The translations under genes and the position numbers were made by a program. Under the pieces are notes generated by a model, which did not search any database, was not told the origin of the DNA, and saw only the letters and a list, made by a program, of their open reading frames with translations. Positions 8,513 to 18,549 of a stretch of DNA of 64,000 nt are shown in pieces (the first letter of the stretch is position 1; every line of letters begins with the position of its first letter). The DNA comes from Lachnospiraceae bacterium (GTDB lineage Bacteria > Bacillota > Clostridia > Lachnospirales > Lachnospiraceae), in contig JAAUZK010000010.1 of NCBI GenBank assembly GCA_014804655.1, forward strand, positions 188,502 through 252,501. Reading direction: 5' to 3'.

Positions 8513-10120
8513 CTAATTCTGTTTCGTCGCAAGTGCCGCTTCCACGAATCCCTTAAATAAAGGATGCGGGCGGTTCGGTCTTGATTTTAATTCCGGATGT
8601 GCCTGTGTCGCTACGAAGAACGGGTGATTCGGAAGCTCGCACATCTCTACGATACGACCGTCGGGTGATAAGCCGGACAGCTTCATGCCGTTCTCTGTCA
8701 GTACGGCGCGGTAATCATTGTTCACTTCGTAACGGTGCCTGTGTCTTTCATGGATCGTCTCTTCACCGTACAGGGCATATGCCTTGGAAGACTTGTCCAG
8801 TACACAGGGATAGGAACCGAGACGCAGAGTGCCGCCGATGTCTTCCACACCGTTCTGGTCGGGCATAAGCGCGATTACCGGATGGGTCGTGGAAGGGTCC
8901 AGTTCTATGCTGTGCGCATCGTTATAGGCAAGTACGTTTCTGGCAAATTCCACGATTGCAAGCTGCATACCGAGGCAGAGCCCCAGAAAAGGAATGTTGT
9001 TGGTTCTCGCATATGTGATGGCATGGATCTTGCCTTCGATGCCTCTGTCGCCGAAGCCGCCGGGCACGAGTACACCGTTGACGCCGCCAAGCAGTTCGCT
9101 TACATTATCCGCAGTGACGGTTTCGGAATCCACCCACTTGATATTAACAACGCAGTGGTTGGAGATACCGCCGTGCTTTAATGCTTCCACAACACTGATA
9201 TAAGCGTCGTGAAGCTGGGTATACTTACCTACGAGAGCAACTGTAACTTCACTGGTAGGAGTCCGCAGAGATTCTACGACCGCCTTCCAATCTGCCAGAT
9301 CGGGTTCCGGGCAGCTCAGCTTCAGACAGTCACAGGCTACCTGTGCCAGATGCTCTTTTTCCATGGCAAGAGGAGCCTCGTATAAGTGTTCCACATCAAG
9401 GTTCTGCAGTACACGATTGCTGGGCACATTACAGAACAGCGCAATTTTATCTTTTAAGGTCTGATCCAAGGGACGTTCGCTGCGGCACACGATAATATCG
9501 GGCTGCAGTCCCATACCCTGCAGTTCCTTAACGCTTGCCTGCGTGGGCTTGGTCTTCATCTCCTGAGAAGCGCTCAGGTAGGGAATCAGCGTCACGTGGA
9601 TGAGAATCGCATTCTCCCGTCCCACTTCGTGCTGGAACTGACGGATGGACTCTAAGAACGGCTGACTCTCGATATCGCCTACCGTACCGCCAACTTCAAT
9701 AATGGCAATGCGGGTATCCTCATCGGTGAAGTTACGGTAGAAACGACTCTTGATCTCATTGGTGATATGCGGAATGACCTGTACGGTACCGCCGCCGTAA
9801 TCACCGCGCCGCTCTTTCTGTAACACCGACCAGTATACTTTGCCGGTAGTGACATTGGAATTTTTATCCAGATTTTCATCAATGAACCGCTCGTAGTGTC
9901 CCAGATCCAGATCTGTTTCCGTGCCGTCCTCCGTGACGAACACTTCGCCGTGCTGGATCGGGTTCATTGTTCCGGGATCAATGTTGATATAGGGATCAAA
10001 CTTCTGCATCGTGACCTTGTAGCCGCGAGCCTTCAGCAATCTTCCCAGCGAGGCGGCGGTGATACCTTTGCCGAGACCGGATACAACACCACCTGTTACG
10101 AATACGTATTTTACTGCCAT
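8513..10120 (-). CDS. pyrG: CTP synthase
   Basis: A 535-residue enzyme of normal length that converts UTP, ATP and glutamine to CTP. The N-terminal synthetase domain begins [14 protein letters not shown] and contains [15 protein letters not shown]. The C-terminal class I glutaminase domain has the nucleophile Cys in FLGLCLGMQ and the His in [11 protein letters not shown] and AQAHPE. The longer frame to 10237 is rejected because GGAGGAAATC directly precedes the ATG at 10118-10120. The gene is monocistronic and convergent with the GH3 gene. Confidence 0.96.
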   Translation of the reverse strand: MAVKYVFVTGGVVSGLGKGITAASLGRLLKARGYKVTMQKFDPYINIDPGTMNPIQHGEVFVTEDGTETDLDLGHYERFIDENLDKNSNVTTGKVYWSVLQKERRGDYGGGTVQVIPHITNEIKSRFYRNFTDEDTRIAIIEVGGTVGDIESQPFLESIRQFQHEVGRENAILIHVTLIPYLSASQEMKTKPTQASVKELQGMGLQPDIIVCRSERPLDQTLKDKIALFCNVPSNRVLQNLDVEHLYEAPLAMEKEHLAQVACDCLKLSCPEPDLADWKAVVESLRTPTSEVTVALVGKYTQLHDAYISVVEALKHGGISNHCVVNIKWVDSETVTADNVSELLGGVNGVLVPGGFGDRGIEGKIHAITYARTNNIPFLGLCLGMQLAIVEFARNVLAYNDAHSIELDPSTTHPVIALMPDQNGVEDIGGTLRLGSYPCVLDKSSKAYALYGEETIHERHRHRYEVNNDYRAVLTENGMKLSGLSPDGRIVEMCELPNHPFFVATQAHPELKSRPNRPHPLFKGFVEAALATKQN

Positions 10121-10491
10121 GATTTCCTCCATATTTGAAGCGCTGCGATTTAATAACAAAAAGTAACTATTCAGCACGAAACAGTAGAAGCTGTGTGAAT
10201 AGTTACAGCTAAACACAATATATAGCCTATTATACAATGGAGGAGCAGGAAAAATCTACTCTTAAGGTCAAATTTTGTAAAAAAATTTATAATTCTTTAA
10301 TACATGTGTTCAGAAATTCATAATTCTCATATTGATTTATGATTTTTCCTTCTATATACTAAATATAGTTCTTGGATTTATGATTTACTTTTCACAGAAG
10401 CATCTTGGCAGGATCTGCTTATGCGGATTTGAAAATGTGCCAAGGAATTTTCTATAACAGAAAAATACTTGAATGAAAGTGAGGATTCCTC
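10121..10491. promoter_or_regulatory. Divergent pyrG / ftsH intergenic region with an ftsH promoter candidate
   Basis: This AT-rich stretch holds no gene. TTGATT (10332-10337), a 17-bp spacer and TATACT (10355-10360) form a sigma-A-like promoter pointing at ftsH. A 7-bp stem CTTGGCA (10404-10410) / TGCCAAG (10438-10444) lies in the predicted leader. I see no riboswitch signature. On the minus strand the pyrG ribosome binding site occupies 10121-10130. Confidence 0.5.
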
Positions 10492-12927
10492 ATGGATGAT
10501 AATTTAAACTCTTATGACGGCGGTCCGGGCCACGGACCGAACGGGTCGGGTGGCCCGGGCGGTAACAATAACGGTGGCGGGTCGGGAGGTCCGAACGGGA
10601 GCGGTAACGATCCCCGTAAACAGAGCCTGATCATGTTGGTGATCGCGGCTTTAGTCACACTGTTATGTATCAGTGTATTTATGAAAATGCTGACCGGCGC
10701 CAGCAATCAGGAGATCACCTACAACGCTTTTATCCAGATGATAGAAGACGGACAGGTTGAAAGCGTAACGGTCGAGTCGGACAGAATCACGATCTATCCG
10801 AAAGGTGAAAAATCGGAATCTCCGTTTATGTATGTATACGGTATGGGAACCGTCACTTACTATACGGGCAGGATGGAAGATGATGATACGTTGACGAAAC
10901 GTCTGCTGGAACATAATATTGCCGTGAACAAACAGGTGTCCGACAGTTCCAGTGTGATCATGACAGTGCTGCTTTATTATATTCTGCCGATTCTCCTGAT
11001 GTGGGGACTTCTCAGCCTGTTGTTCCGCCGGATGGGCGGCAAAGGCGGGCCGATGGGTGTCGGCAAGAGTACTGCAAAAGCTTACGTGCAGAAGGAAACG
11101 GGTATCACTTTTAAAGACGTGGCTGGTGAGGACGAGGCGAAAGAGTCGTTGGTGGAGGTCGTAGACTTCCTGCACAATCCCGGCAAGTATGCCAAGATCG
11201 GTGCGAGGCTTCCTAAGGGAGCGCTTCTGGTGGGTCCTCCCGGAACGGGTAAGACACTGCTTGCCAAGGCGGTTGCCGGAGAGGCACATGTGCCGTTCTT
11301 CTCGCTGTCCGGTTCTGATTTTATAGAACTGTATGTAGGTGTGGGCGCTTCCCGTGTGCGTGATTTGTTCAAGGAAGCGGAGAAGAACGCGCCTTGTATC
11401 GTATTCATAGACGAGATCGATGCCATCGGCAGGAGCAGGGACTCTAAATACGGCGGCGGCAACGAGGAACGGGAGCAGACGTTGAATCAGCTTCTGTCCG
11501 AGATGGACGGTTTCGACGGCAAGAAGGGAATTATCATCCTGGCGGCTACCAACAGGCCGGAGATTCTGGATAAGGCGCTGCTTCGTCCGGGACGTTTCGA
11601 CCGGAGAATTATCGTAGATAAGCCCGATTTAAAAGGGCGTGTGGAAATCCTGAAAGTGCATGCCAAGGATGTGCGAATGGACGAGACGGTAGATCTGAAC
11701 GAGATCGCGCTGGCTACTTCCGGTGCGGTGGGTTCCGACCTTGCCAATATGATCAACGAGGCGGCCATCAATGCCGTAAAGACAGGCAGAGAGTATGTGA
11801 GCCAGAAGGACTTGTTTGACGCTGTGGAGCAGGTACTTGTGGGTAAAGAGAAGAAAGACCGCATCATGAGCAAAGAGGAGCGCAAGATCGTCTCCTACCA
11901 CGAGGTAGGGCATGCACTGGTCAGCGCTTTACAGAAAAATTCCGAGCCGGTGCAGAAGATCACCATTGTACCCAGAACCATGGGTGCGTTGGGATACGTT
12001 ATGCATGTGCCGGAGGAAGAGAAATATCTGGATACCGAGGCGGAGCTTCGCGACAGACTGGTAGGTCTGCTGGGCGGCCGTGCGGCGGAGGAGATCGTGT
12101 TCGATACCGTTACCACGGGTGCTGCCAATGATATCGAGCAGGCGACCAGTATCGCCCGCAATATGGTTACCCGATTCGGTATGAGTAAGAAGTTCGGGCT
12201 CATGGGTCTGGCCACGGTGGAGAGCCAGTATCTGGACGGCCGGGCGTCTCTGACCTGTTCCGAGGTGACGGCGGCAGAGATTGATAATGAAGTGATGAAG
12301 CTGCTTCGCGACAGCTACAAGCAGGCGAAGAAGCTCTTGAAAGAAAATCGGGAGATTATGGATAAACTGGCGGCTCATCTGATCGAGAAAGAGACGATCA
12401 CGGGCAAAGAGTTCATGAAGATCTTCCGCAAGGAAAAAGGTCTTCCGGAGCCGACAGAGGATGAGACGGGAGAGAAGAAGGAAACAGATACGGCACAGGA
12501 GAAATCTGCAGAAGCACCGAAAGCAGATGTGCCTATGACTGAACAGCCGGCAGTTCCCGCGCCGGGGATGCAGGTGGCAGGACAATTCGCAGCAGGGTCA
12601 CAACCTGTTCCGGGACAGCAGCAGATTCCGCCGGCGTATGGACAACAGCCGCAAGCGGGGCAGGCAATGCCCGGCGGGCAGCCGCAACAGCCTGTGTATG
12701 GGCAGCCACCGCAGCAATCCGCATGGGGACAGCCGCAACAGCCTGTGTACGGGCAACAGCCACAACAGCCCGCATGGGAACAGCCGCAGCCTGCACCCGG
12801 ACAACAGGCAGGACAGCAGCCGGCACAGGAGCCACGCTGGATGCCTCCTAACCAGCCGCAGCCGGAGAACCGCGGACGATTCTCACAGGCACCGGAACCG
12901 CGTGACGGTAAGGATGAGCATAAGTAA
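10492..12927 (+). CDS. ftsH: ATP-dependent membrane zinc protease FtsH with a Gln/Pro-rich tail
   Basis: An 811-residue AAA+ protease that degrades membrane and short-lived regulatory proteins. After a Gly/Asn/Pro-rich N-terminus (about residues 8-40) there are two membrane helices (near 45-65 and 155-175), Walker A GPPGTGKT, Walker B IVFIDEIDAIG, and the zinc-site motif HEVGHA. The usual protein ends near residue 640; here about 165 more residues form a low-complexity tail rich in Q, P, G, with recurring PQQPVYGQ and PQQPAW units (about 720-785). Both low-complexity ends are unusual. Confidence 0.95.
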   Translation: MDDNLNSYDGGPGHGPNGSGGPGGNNNGGGSGGPNGSGNDPRKQSLIMLVIAALVTLLCISVFMKMLTGASNQEITYNAFIQMIEDGQVESVTVESDRITIYPKGEKSESPFMYVYGMGTVTYYTGRMEDDDTLTKRLLEHNIAVNKQVSDSSSVIMTVLLYYILPILLMWGLLSLLFRRMGGKGGPMGVGKSTAKAYVQKETGITFKDVAGEDEAKESLVEVVDFLHNPGKYAKIGARLPKGALLVGPPGTGKTLLAKAVAGEAHVPFFSLSGSDFIELYVGVGASRVRDLFKEAEKNAPCIVFIDEIDAIGRSRDSKYGGGNEEREQTLNQLLSEMDGFDGKKGIIILAATNRPEILDKALLRPGRFDRRIIVDKPDLKGRVEILKVHAKDVRMDETVDLNEIALATSGAVGSDLANMINEAAINAVKTGREYVSQKDLFDAVEQVLVGKEKKDRIMSKEERKIVSYHEVGHALVSALQKNSEPVQKITIVPRTMGALGYVMHVPEEEKYLDTEAELRDRLVGLLGGRAAEEIVFDTVTTGAANDIEQATSIARNMVTRFGMSKKFGLMGLATVESQYLDGRASLTCSEVTAAEIDNEVMKLLRDSYKQAKKLLKENREIMDKLAAHLIEKETITGKEFMKIFRKEKGLPEPTEDETGEKKETDTAQEKSAEAPKADVPMTEQPAVPAPGMQVAGQFAAGSQPVPGQQQIPPAYGQQPQAGQAMPGGQPQQPVYGQPPQQSAWGQPQQPVYGQQPQQPAWEQPQPAPGQQAGQQPAQEPRWMPPNQPQPENRGRFSQAPEPRDGKDEHK

Positions 12928-12949
12928 ATAAGAAAGAGAGATATTTTGC

Positions 12950-12984
12950 AGGGCAAAGTCAATGCAGATAATTGACTTTGCCCT
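12950..12984 (+). terminator. Stem-loop between ftsH and uvrC
   Basis: A 14-bp inverted repeat, AGGGCAAAGTCAAT (12950-12963) and ATTGACTTTGCCCT (12971-12984), with a 7-nt loop, placed 22 nt after the ftsH stop. The following sequence ATCTGTTCTATT is only moderately U-rich. Confidence 0.75.
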
Positions 12985-13037
12985 ATCTGTTCTATTAATA
13001 TTACAGTAAACTAATAGCAAAACAAAAGGAAACAATA

Positions 13038-14900
13038 ATGTTTGATTTCGATGAAGAATTAAAAAAACTTCCCAACTCCCCCGGCGTCTATCTCATGCAT
13101 GATGCCGCCGATACCATCATCTATGTAGGCAAGGCAGTAAACCTGCATAACCGCGTCCGCTCCTACTTCCGTAAGATCGTAGGCAGAGGACCGCAGATCG
13201 ATAAGATGGTGCAGCAGATCGCACGTTTTGAGTATATCGTGACGGACTCTGAACTGGAAGCGCTGGTGTTGGAGAATAATCTGATCAAAGAATACAGTCC
13301 GAAATATAACACCATGCTTAAGGATGACAAGACATATCCTTATATCAAGGTGACCATGGGGGAGGAATATCCGCGGATTCTCTTTTCCAGAGAGATGAAG
13401 AAGGACCGATCCAAATATTTCGGACCCTATACCAGTGCGGCGGCGGTCAAGGATACCATCGACCTGATGAATAAACTCTATCAGCTTAAGACCTGCAACC
13501 GGAAGCTGCCGAGAGACATCGGGCTGGAACGCCCCTGCCTGAATTATCATATCAAACAGTGTCTGGCGCCCTGTCAGGGATATATCGATAAGGAGGCGTA
13601 TCGGGTGCGGGTAGAACAGGCGCTGGATTTCCTGAACGGCAATTATAAGCCCCTTCTGAAAGAACTGGAAGAGAAAATGACGCTTGCGTCAGAAAGTTTG
13701 GATTTCGAGGAGGCGATACGCTATCGCGATCTGTATAACAGCGTGAAAAGTGTGGCGCAGAAACAGAAAATCACGGATTCTGACGGTGAGGATAAAGATA
13801 TCCTCGCACTGGCGAAAGATGAAACCGATGCGGTCGTGCAGGTGTTCTTCGTGCGGGACGGCAAACTGATCGGCAGGGAACATTTCTATATGACCCGTGT
13901 GGAGGGCTATGATACGGCACAGATTCTGCTGGACTTCGTGAAACAGTTCTATGCAGGCACGCCCTACATACCGCGTGAATTGATGCTGCAGGAAGAGATT
14001 GCCGATATTGAAATTCTGGAGAAATGGCTCAGCAGCCGCAAAGGCGCCAGAGTCTATATCCGCGTGCCGAAAAAGGGTACAAAAGAGAAACTGGTAGAAC
14101 TGGCAGCACAGAACGCTCATCTCGTCTTAAGTCAGGATAAGGAGCGCATTAAGCGGGAAGAGGGCAGAACCATCGGGGCGGTGAAAGAGATCGCCGCGTT
14201 GCTTGATTTGGAACAGGTGAGCCGCATGGAGGCCTATGATATTTCCAATATCAGCGGATTTGCCAACGTAGGTTCCATGGTGGTCTTCGAAAAGGGTAAG
14301 GCGAAGCGCAGCGACTACCGTAAGTTCCGCATCCAGTCGGTATCCGGACCCGACGATTATGCGTGCATGAAAGAAGTGCTCACGAGGCGGTTCGTACACG
14401 GTATGGAGGAAAAAGAAGAGCTGAACCGCAAAGAGGTGGATCACGAGTTCGGCAGCTTCACGAAGTTTCCGGATCTGCTGCTGATGGACGGCGGCAGGGG
14501 ACAGGTAAATATCGCCCTTCAAGTATTGGAGGAGCTGCACCTTGATATTCCGGTTTGCGGCATGGTCAAAGACGATAACCACCGCACCAGAGGATTGTAT
14601 TATCAGAATGTGGAGATTCCGATCGACACGCACTCGGAAGGTTTTAAACTGATTACACGGATTCAGGACGAGGCCCACCGGTTTGCCATAGAATACCATC
14701 GTTCCCTGCGCTCTAAAGCACAGGTGAAGTCCGTGCTGGACGATATACCGGGTGTGGGACCGGCGAGGCGGAAGGCGCTTATGAAACATTTCGGTTCGAT
14801 TAATGAAATCAAAGAGGCTTCCGTGGAGAAGCTGTGCGAAGTGCCGGAGATCCCAGAGCATATCGGGAGGCAGATTTATGAGTTCTTTCGTAGGAAATAA
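13038..14900 (+). CDS. uvrC: Excinuclease ABC subunit C
   Basis: A 620-residue UvrC, the nuclease making both incisions in nucleotide excision repair. The GIY-YIG domain is at the N-terminus (PGVYLMHD then [10 protein letters not shown]). A UVR motif lies near residue 205-235, the RNase H-like 5' nuclease domain contains [10 protein letters not shown] and [11 protein letters not shown], and C-terminal helix-hairpin-helix motifs contain [20 protein letters not shown]. Length and domain order are normal. It appears to be transcribed alone, from a short leader after the ftsH stem-loop. Confidence 0.96.
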   Translation: MFDFDEELKKLPNSPGVYLMHDAADTIIYVGKAVNLHNRVRSYFRKIVGRGPQIDKMVQQIARFEYIVTDSELEALVLENNLIKEYSPKYNTMLKDDKTYPYIKVTMGEEYPRILFSREMKKDRSKYFGPYTSAAAVKDTIDLMNKLYQLKTCNRKLPRDIGLERPCLNYHIKQCLAPCQGYIDKEAYRVRVEQALDFLNGNYKPLLKELEEKMTLASESLDFEEAIRYRDLYNSVKSVAQKQKITDSDGEDKDILALAKDETDAVVQVFFVRDGKLIGREHFYMTRVEGYDTAQILLDFVKQFYAGTPYIPRELMLQEEIADIEILEKWLSSRKGARVYIRVPKKGTKEKLVELAAQNAHLVLSQDKERIKREEGRTIGAVKEIAALLDLEQVSRMEAYDISNISGFANVGSMVVFEKGKAKRSDYRKFRIQSVSGPDDYACMKEVLTRRFVHGMEEKEELNRKEVDHEFGSFTKFPDLLLMDGGRGQVNIALQVLEELHLDIPVCGMVKDDNHRTRGLYYQNVEIPIDTHSEGFKLITRIQDEAHRFAIEYHRSLRSKAQVKSVLDDIPGVGPARRKALMKHFGSINEIKEASVEKLCEVPEIPEHIGRQIYEFFRRK

Positions 14901-14910
14901 GTACTAGGCG

Positions 14911-14993
14911 GAAAGTGCCTTTTTGTGGGAAATGCGGAGACTTGAAAGTGCCTTTTTGTGAGAAGAACTTAATATGGAAAGTGCCTTTTTGTG
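14911..14993. repeat. Three direct repeats of GAAAGTGCCTTTTTGTG with 33-bp period
   Basis: Identical 17-mers GAAAGTGCCTTTTTGTG occur at 14911-14927, 14944-14960 and 14977-14993, each exactly 33 bp apart, with non-conserved 16-bp spacers. The array begins 11 nt after the uvrC stop and ends about 84 nt before the ATPase gene. Read on the minus strand in one frame it gives a repeated HKKALS, but the open frame has no convincing start signal. The exact period is a multiple of three helical turns. Confidence 0.85.
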
Positions 14994-15076
14994 AAAATGG
15001 CGTTGAGTAGATGTGGTTTTTTGGTATATAATACTTAATGTATAGTATTTAACATAGAGAGCAAAGAGGTAGCCGG

Positions 15077-16414
15077 ATGAAACGTAAAATATATGATCGC
15101 TTGTTGGAATGGAAAGAAAAAGATCATGGAAACTGTGCGCTTTTGCTGGATGGAGCCAGACGTGTAGGCAAAAGTTATATTGCCGAGCAATTTGGTAAGA
15201 ACGAATATAAAAGTTATCTGCTGATAGATTTTGCACATCTTCCGAAAGAAGTAAAAGAAATTTTTGAAAATGATCTGAATGACTTTGACTTATTTTTTAA
15301 TAAACTTGCGGCTTATTACAGAGTGGTGCTTTACAGAAGGGAATCGCTCATTATTTTTGACGAGGTTCAGAGATATCCTGCGGCAAGAGAACTCATAAAA
15401 TATTTGGTCGCTGACGGACGGTATGATTATCTTGAAACAGGCTCTTTGATTTCGTTGAGAAAGAATGTTGAGAATATTGTGATTCCATCGGAAGAAGAAC
15501 ACGTTGAAATGTTTCCCATGGATTTTGAAGAATTTTTGTGGGCAATGGGGGATGAGACTACAGTTGTTTTTTTGAAAGAATGCTATGAGGGATTACAGCC
15601 ACTTGGACAGGCTGTGCATAGAAGGGTAATGAATGACTTTCGCCAATATATGCTTGTGGGAGGAATGCCGCAGGCAGTTGAGGCATATGTAAATTCAAAA
15701 AATTTTGAGGAAGCAGACAGAATAAAAAAACGAATTTTGACATTGTACAGAGAGGATATTACCAAATTCGCAAAGGGATATGAGGCGAAAGTTTTATCAA
15801 TTTTTGATGAGATGCCGTCCCAGCTTTCAAAAACCGAGAAAAAATATAAATTGTCAAACATGGAAAAAGGGGCGAGGTTCCGGGAGTACGAGAATGCCTT
15901 TATGTGGCTTGCGGAGGCAATGGTGGTCAATAACTGTTATAATGCAACAGATCCCAACGTTGGATTATCAATGAGCGGAGAGTATAGTACCAGAAAATGC
16001 TATATGGGAGATACCGGACTATTGGTAACGCATTCCTTTATGGATGATAAGTTTACGGATAATGAGTTGTATCGGGATATCCTTTTAGACAGACTCCATG
16101 TAAATGAAGGGATGCTGATGGAAAATATTGTGGCACAGGAACTGCGTGCAAACGGACATAAATTATACTTTTATTCGAGATCGGACACGGATAAGAGGGA
16201 AAATAACATGGAGATAGATTTCCTGATCCGTCATCAAAGAAAAATATGTCCGGTAGAAGTGAAGTCGGGGGCATACAGAAAGCATTCTTCTTTGGATAAA
16301 TTCAAGAATAAATTTTCAGGTAAAATCGGACAGCCGTATATTTTATATACGAAAGATATTTTTGTGAAGGAGAATGTGGTTCATCTGCCGATTTATATGG
16401 CTATGTTTTTGTAG
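15077..16414 (+). CDS. ATP-binding protein with DUF4143 (AAA_14 family)
   Basis: A 445-residue STAND-like ATPase: N-terminal AAA domain with Walker A DGARRVGKSY (near residue 28) and Walker B SLIIFDEVQRYP, arginine-rich sensor region, then DUF4143 C-terminal domain ending in a PD-(D/E)XK-like segment (EIDFLIRHQRKICPVEVKSG). Function of the family is unknown; it is common as single genes in gut Clostridia. A second, diverged member is at 30284-31600. AGAGGTAGCCGG precedes the ATG. Confidence 0.85.
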   Translation: MKRKIYDRLLEWKEKDHGNCALLLDGARRVGKSYIAEQFGKNEYKSYLLIDFAHLPKEVKEIFENDLNDFDLFFNKLAAYYRVVLYRRESLIIFDEVQRYPAARELIKYLVADGRYDYLETGSLISLRKNVENIVIPSEEEHVEMFPMDFEEFLWAMGDETTVVFLKECYEGLQPLGQAVHRRVMNDFRQYMLVGGMPQAVEAYVNSKNFEEADRIKKRILTLYREDITKFAKGYEAKVLSIFDEMPSQLSKTEKKYKLSNMEKGARFREYENAFMWLAEAMVVNNCYNATDPNVGLSMSGEYSTRKCYMGDTGLLVTHSFMDDKFTDNELYRDILLDRLHVNEGMLMENIVAQELRANGHKLYFYSRSDTDKRENNMEIDFLIRHQRKICPVEVKSGAYRKHSSLDKFKNKFSGKIGQPYILYTKDIFVKENVVHLPIYMAMFL

Positions 16415-16420
16415 AAAGTT

Positions 16421-16443
16421 GAGCTTCACTTCGCGAACTCGAA
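16421..16443. repeat. Dispersed palindromic repeat, inverse copy of the 1198-1220 unit
   Basis: Bases 16421-16443 match the reverse complement of 1198-1220 with a single mismatch (CACTTCGCG against CGCTTCGCG). As at the first site, it begins a few bases after a stop codon, here that of the DUF4143 ATPase. Confidence 0.65.
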
Positions 16444-16491
16444 TAAACGATGTATCATCAAAGAGTGTATTTGTGCAAGGGAAGTGATTGT

Positions 16492-17787
16492 TCACTGATT
16501 CCTCAGCATAATGATCGTGTGAAAGGCAGCACTTTCAGAGTCAAAATATGTGTTCATTTCACCGCTATATTTGCTGACAACCCTTTCAATGCTTTTCATG
16601 CCATACCCGTGGTGCGAAGGGTTCTTCTTATGGCTGACCAATCTCCTGCCGTCTTTGGAAAAAGGTGAGACGCGGCAGGAATTGACCAGTGTAATGACTG
16701 TAAACGGGGAGGAAGCTTCTTTCTTAATATCTAATTCTATGCATCCGCCGGTTATATTTTCGGCGGATTCTATGGCATTATCTAAAAGATTGCAGAAAAG
16801 CGATGTAATATCATTGTCTTCCATAAAATCAATAACACAACTCCGAATATCCAAGTGGAGATTAATAGCTTTTTCATTGCACAACTGCTGATATTGGTAG
16901 AGAATCATATTCAGCAGTTTATTGTCGCAGATACGGGCACTGTAAGCAAGGGCGGGCGACTGCGTAAGTTGAAGAATATAGTCATCTACTTGTTCCCGTG
17001 CATTCTGCATGTTGAGCAGCGCGATCGTATGCAGATGATTTTTGATATCATGGATCAGAATACGTTGGTTTTCATTTTGTTTTAGCATATTTTGATAGTA
17101 TTTGGATAGGTCGTGCTCCTTTTGCAGAGAGAGTTGCATTTCCGTGAAAATTCGGTTCCTTTTTTTGCTATGGATGTAAACGTAAATAACCAGAAGATTC
17201 ATAAACAGCAGCAATATGGCACCAATGGAAATTAGCCGGCCATGCTCCTTACTGATCGGGTAGGAGGTGCTGACCATATACAGAATAAACATGATAACGC
17301 TGGAAACCATAGGAAAGCAGATCAACGACAAGATAATGCTGTCGCTATTCTCAGCGCGAGTTTTCTCTTCATGGGCCGCACGAGATAGAAAAATAAGTGA
17401 AACGACATACAGGGTTTTGCTGAAAACCGCCCATAGAATCATTTTGAAAAAATAATGTGTATCATTCGTGTCTTGAAGCATAAAAGGGTATGCAATGAGC
17501 TCACATGTACTCATGAGCGCGGTAGAAACACCGGCATGGAATAAGGCGGTGGGCAGTTTGGAGTCATAGCAAAGAAATATAAATACCAGATTACCCAATA
17601 AGAAACCGACAATATTTAGCCATATAATATGCAACTGGAAAATCAGAAAAAGAGCGGTGTATATAGCAAAAAGAGAAAAAAGGCATGTCTTACTGTCCCG
17701 TTTAGGTTGGAAAACATTTGCGGCATATTGTCCCCATGCAAGCGCTTCCACTAAGTATATGAGCAAATAGTAAATAAAAAAATTCAA
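16492..17787 (-). CDS. GHKL-family sensor histidine kinase (AgrC-like)
   Basis: A 431-residue kinase with about six membrane helices in residues 1-205, then a cytoplasmic dimerisation helix with the phospho-acceptor His in LIHDIKNHLH, and a GHKL ATPase domain with FCNLLDNAIESAE and a GYGMKSIERVV G2 box. This is the architecture of AgrC/ComD peptide-sensing kinases. It follows the LytTR regulator gene (17845-18549) by 57 nt on the same strand. No AgrB protease gene is visible nearby, so the ligand is unknown. Confidence 0.85.
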   Translation of the reverse strand: MNFFIYYLLIYLVEALAWGQYAANVFQPKRDSKTCLFSLFAIYTALFLIFQLHIIWLNIVGFLLGNLVFIFLCYDSKLPTALFHAGVSTALMSTCELIAYPFMLQDTNDTHYFFKMILWAVFSKTLYVVSLIFLSRAAHEEKTRAENSDSIILSLICFPMVSSVIMFILYMVSTSYPISKEHGRLISIGAILLLFMNLLVIYVYIHSKKRNRIFTEMQLSLQKEHDLSKYYQNMLKQNENQRILIHDIKNHLHTIALLNMQNAREQVDDYILQLTQSPALAYSARICDNKLLNMILYQYQQLCNEKAINLHLDIRSCVIDFMEDNDITSLFCNLLDNAIESAENITGGCIELDIKKEASSPFTVITLVNSCRVSPFSKDGRRLVSHKKNPSHHGYGMKSIERVVSKYSGEMNTYFDSESAAFHTIIMLRNQ

Positions 17788-17844
17788 AGTACGTCCTTTC
17801 TTGACAAATAGGAGGAAAAAGCATTATATCAGATAGTGTTATAG

Positions 17845-18549
17845 TCAGTGAGTTTCCAAGTATAAAAGAAAAGCATTCTTGAAAGCCGTATATTTCCTGC
17901 GCGTGAGATACGCGGTAAATTGATCATGATACAGATGTATCAGACTATGGTCGAAACCGGTCACATGAGCGAAATTGACAATAAAGCTTCTGTGGGACTG
18001 AAAAAACATGCCGGACGGGAGCTTGTCGAGCCAATACTGCATATTCTGTACGGTGTGATAATCTTTATCAATTGTATGAACGATAACCTTATGGTCTACG
18101 GCTTCTACCGATACAATATGTGAAGTACGGACCGTGTATACGCCGTCCTTCGTTTCAATAGGAAGTGTGGCCGTCGTATTGGAGTACAATTCCAAAGCAT
18201 CTTTTAAGCAGCGGAAAAGGCGCTGCTCGTCAATCGGTTTGGACAGATACCGGAAAACGTGCAGCTTCATCGCGTCGTCCAGATATTCAGCATAAGATGT
18301 CACAATAATGATGATTACGTCATTATTGAGCTTTACCAGTTGTTGTGCGACATGGATACCGCTTAATTCAGGCATTTCTATATCCAGAAAAACAAGCTCT
18401 TTGGGTCCTTGATCCTTCAGCAAAGAATTCCCATCTTGAAATACCGATAGTGCAGAAATTTTTATATGGTTCTTTTTAAAAAAGGTATTTATAGAGTTTG
18501 ATAAGCAATCAACAGTAATTGGGTCATCATCACAGATGCATATTCTCAA
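17845..18549 (-). CDS. LytTR-family response regulator (AgrA-like)
   Basis: A 234-residue regulator. Receiver: CDDDPIT, phospho-acceptor in LVFLDIEMPELSG, TSYAEY and FRYLSKPID. The C-terminal LytTR DNA-binding domain (about 130-234) contains SIVSVEAVDHKVIVHT-like strands and FQSHRSFIVNF. It is transcribed first, followed by the GHKL kinase. It faces away from the accessory island, sharing a 485-bp intergenic region with the unknown gene at 19035, a natural target. Confidence 0.88.
   Translation of the reverse strand: MRICICDDDPITVDCLSNSINTFFKKNHIKISALSVFQDGNSLLKDQGPKELVFLDIEMPELSGIHVAQQLVKLNNDVIIIIVTSYAEYLDDAMKLHVFRYLSKPIDEQRLFRCLKDALELYSNTTATLPIETKDGVYTVRTSHIVSVEAVDHKVIVHTIDKDYHTVQNMQYWLDKLPSGMFFQSHRSFIVNFAHVTGFDHSLIHLYHDQFTAYLTRRKYTAFKNAFLLYLETH

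Noticed and set aside
12375..12962. A 195-codon minus-strand frame rich in Cys/Gly/Pro opposite the end of ftsH
   Set aside because: It is a shadow of the Gln/Pro-rich repeats of FtsH on the other strand; it has no ribosome binding site and the composition follows from the CAG/CCG codons.
14127..14861. 244-codon minus-strand frame opposite uvrC
   Set aside because: Antisense shadow of a strongly conserved gene.
14911..14993. Possible CRISPR array
   Set aside because: Repeats are only 17 bp with 16-bp spacers, there are three units, and no cas genes are in the window.
14904..15236. Minus-strand frame with repeated HKKALS
   Set aside because: It comes from the direct repeats; no start signal, and it overlaps the start of the ATPase gene.
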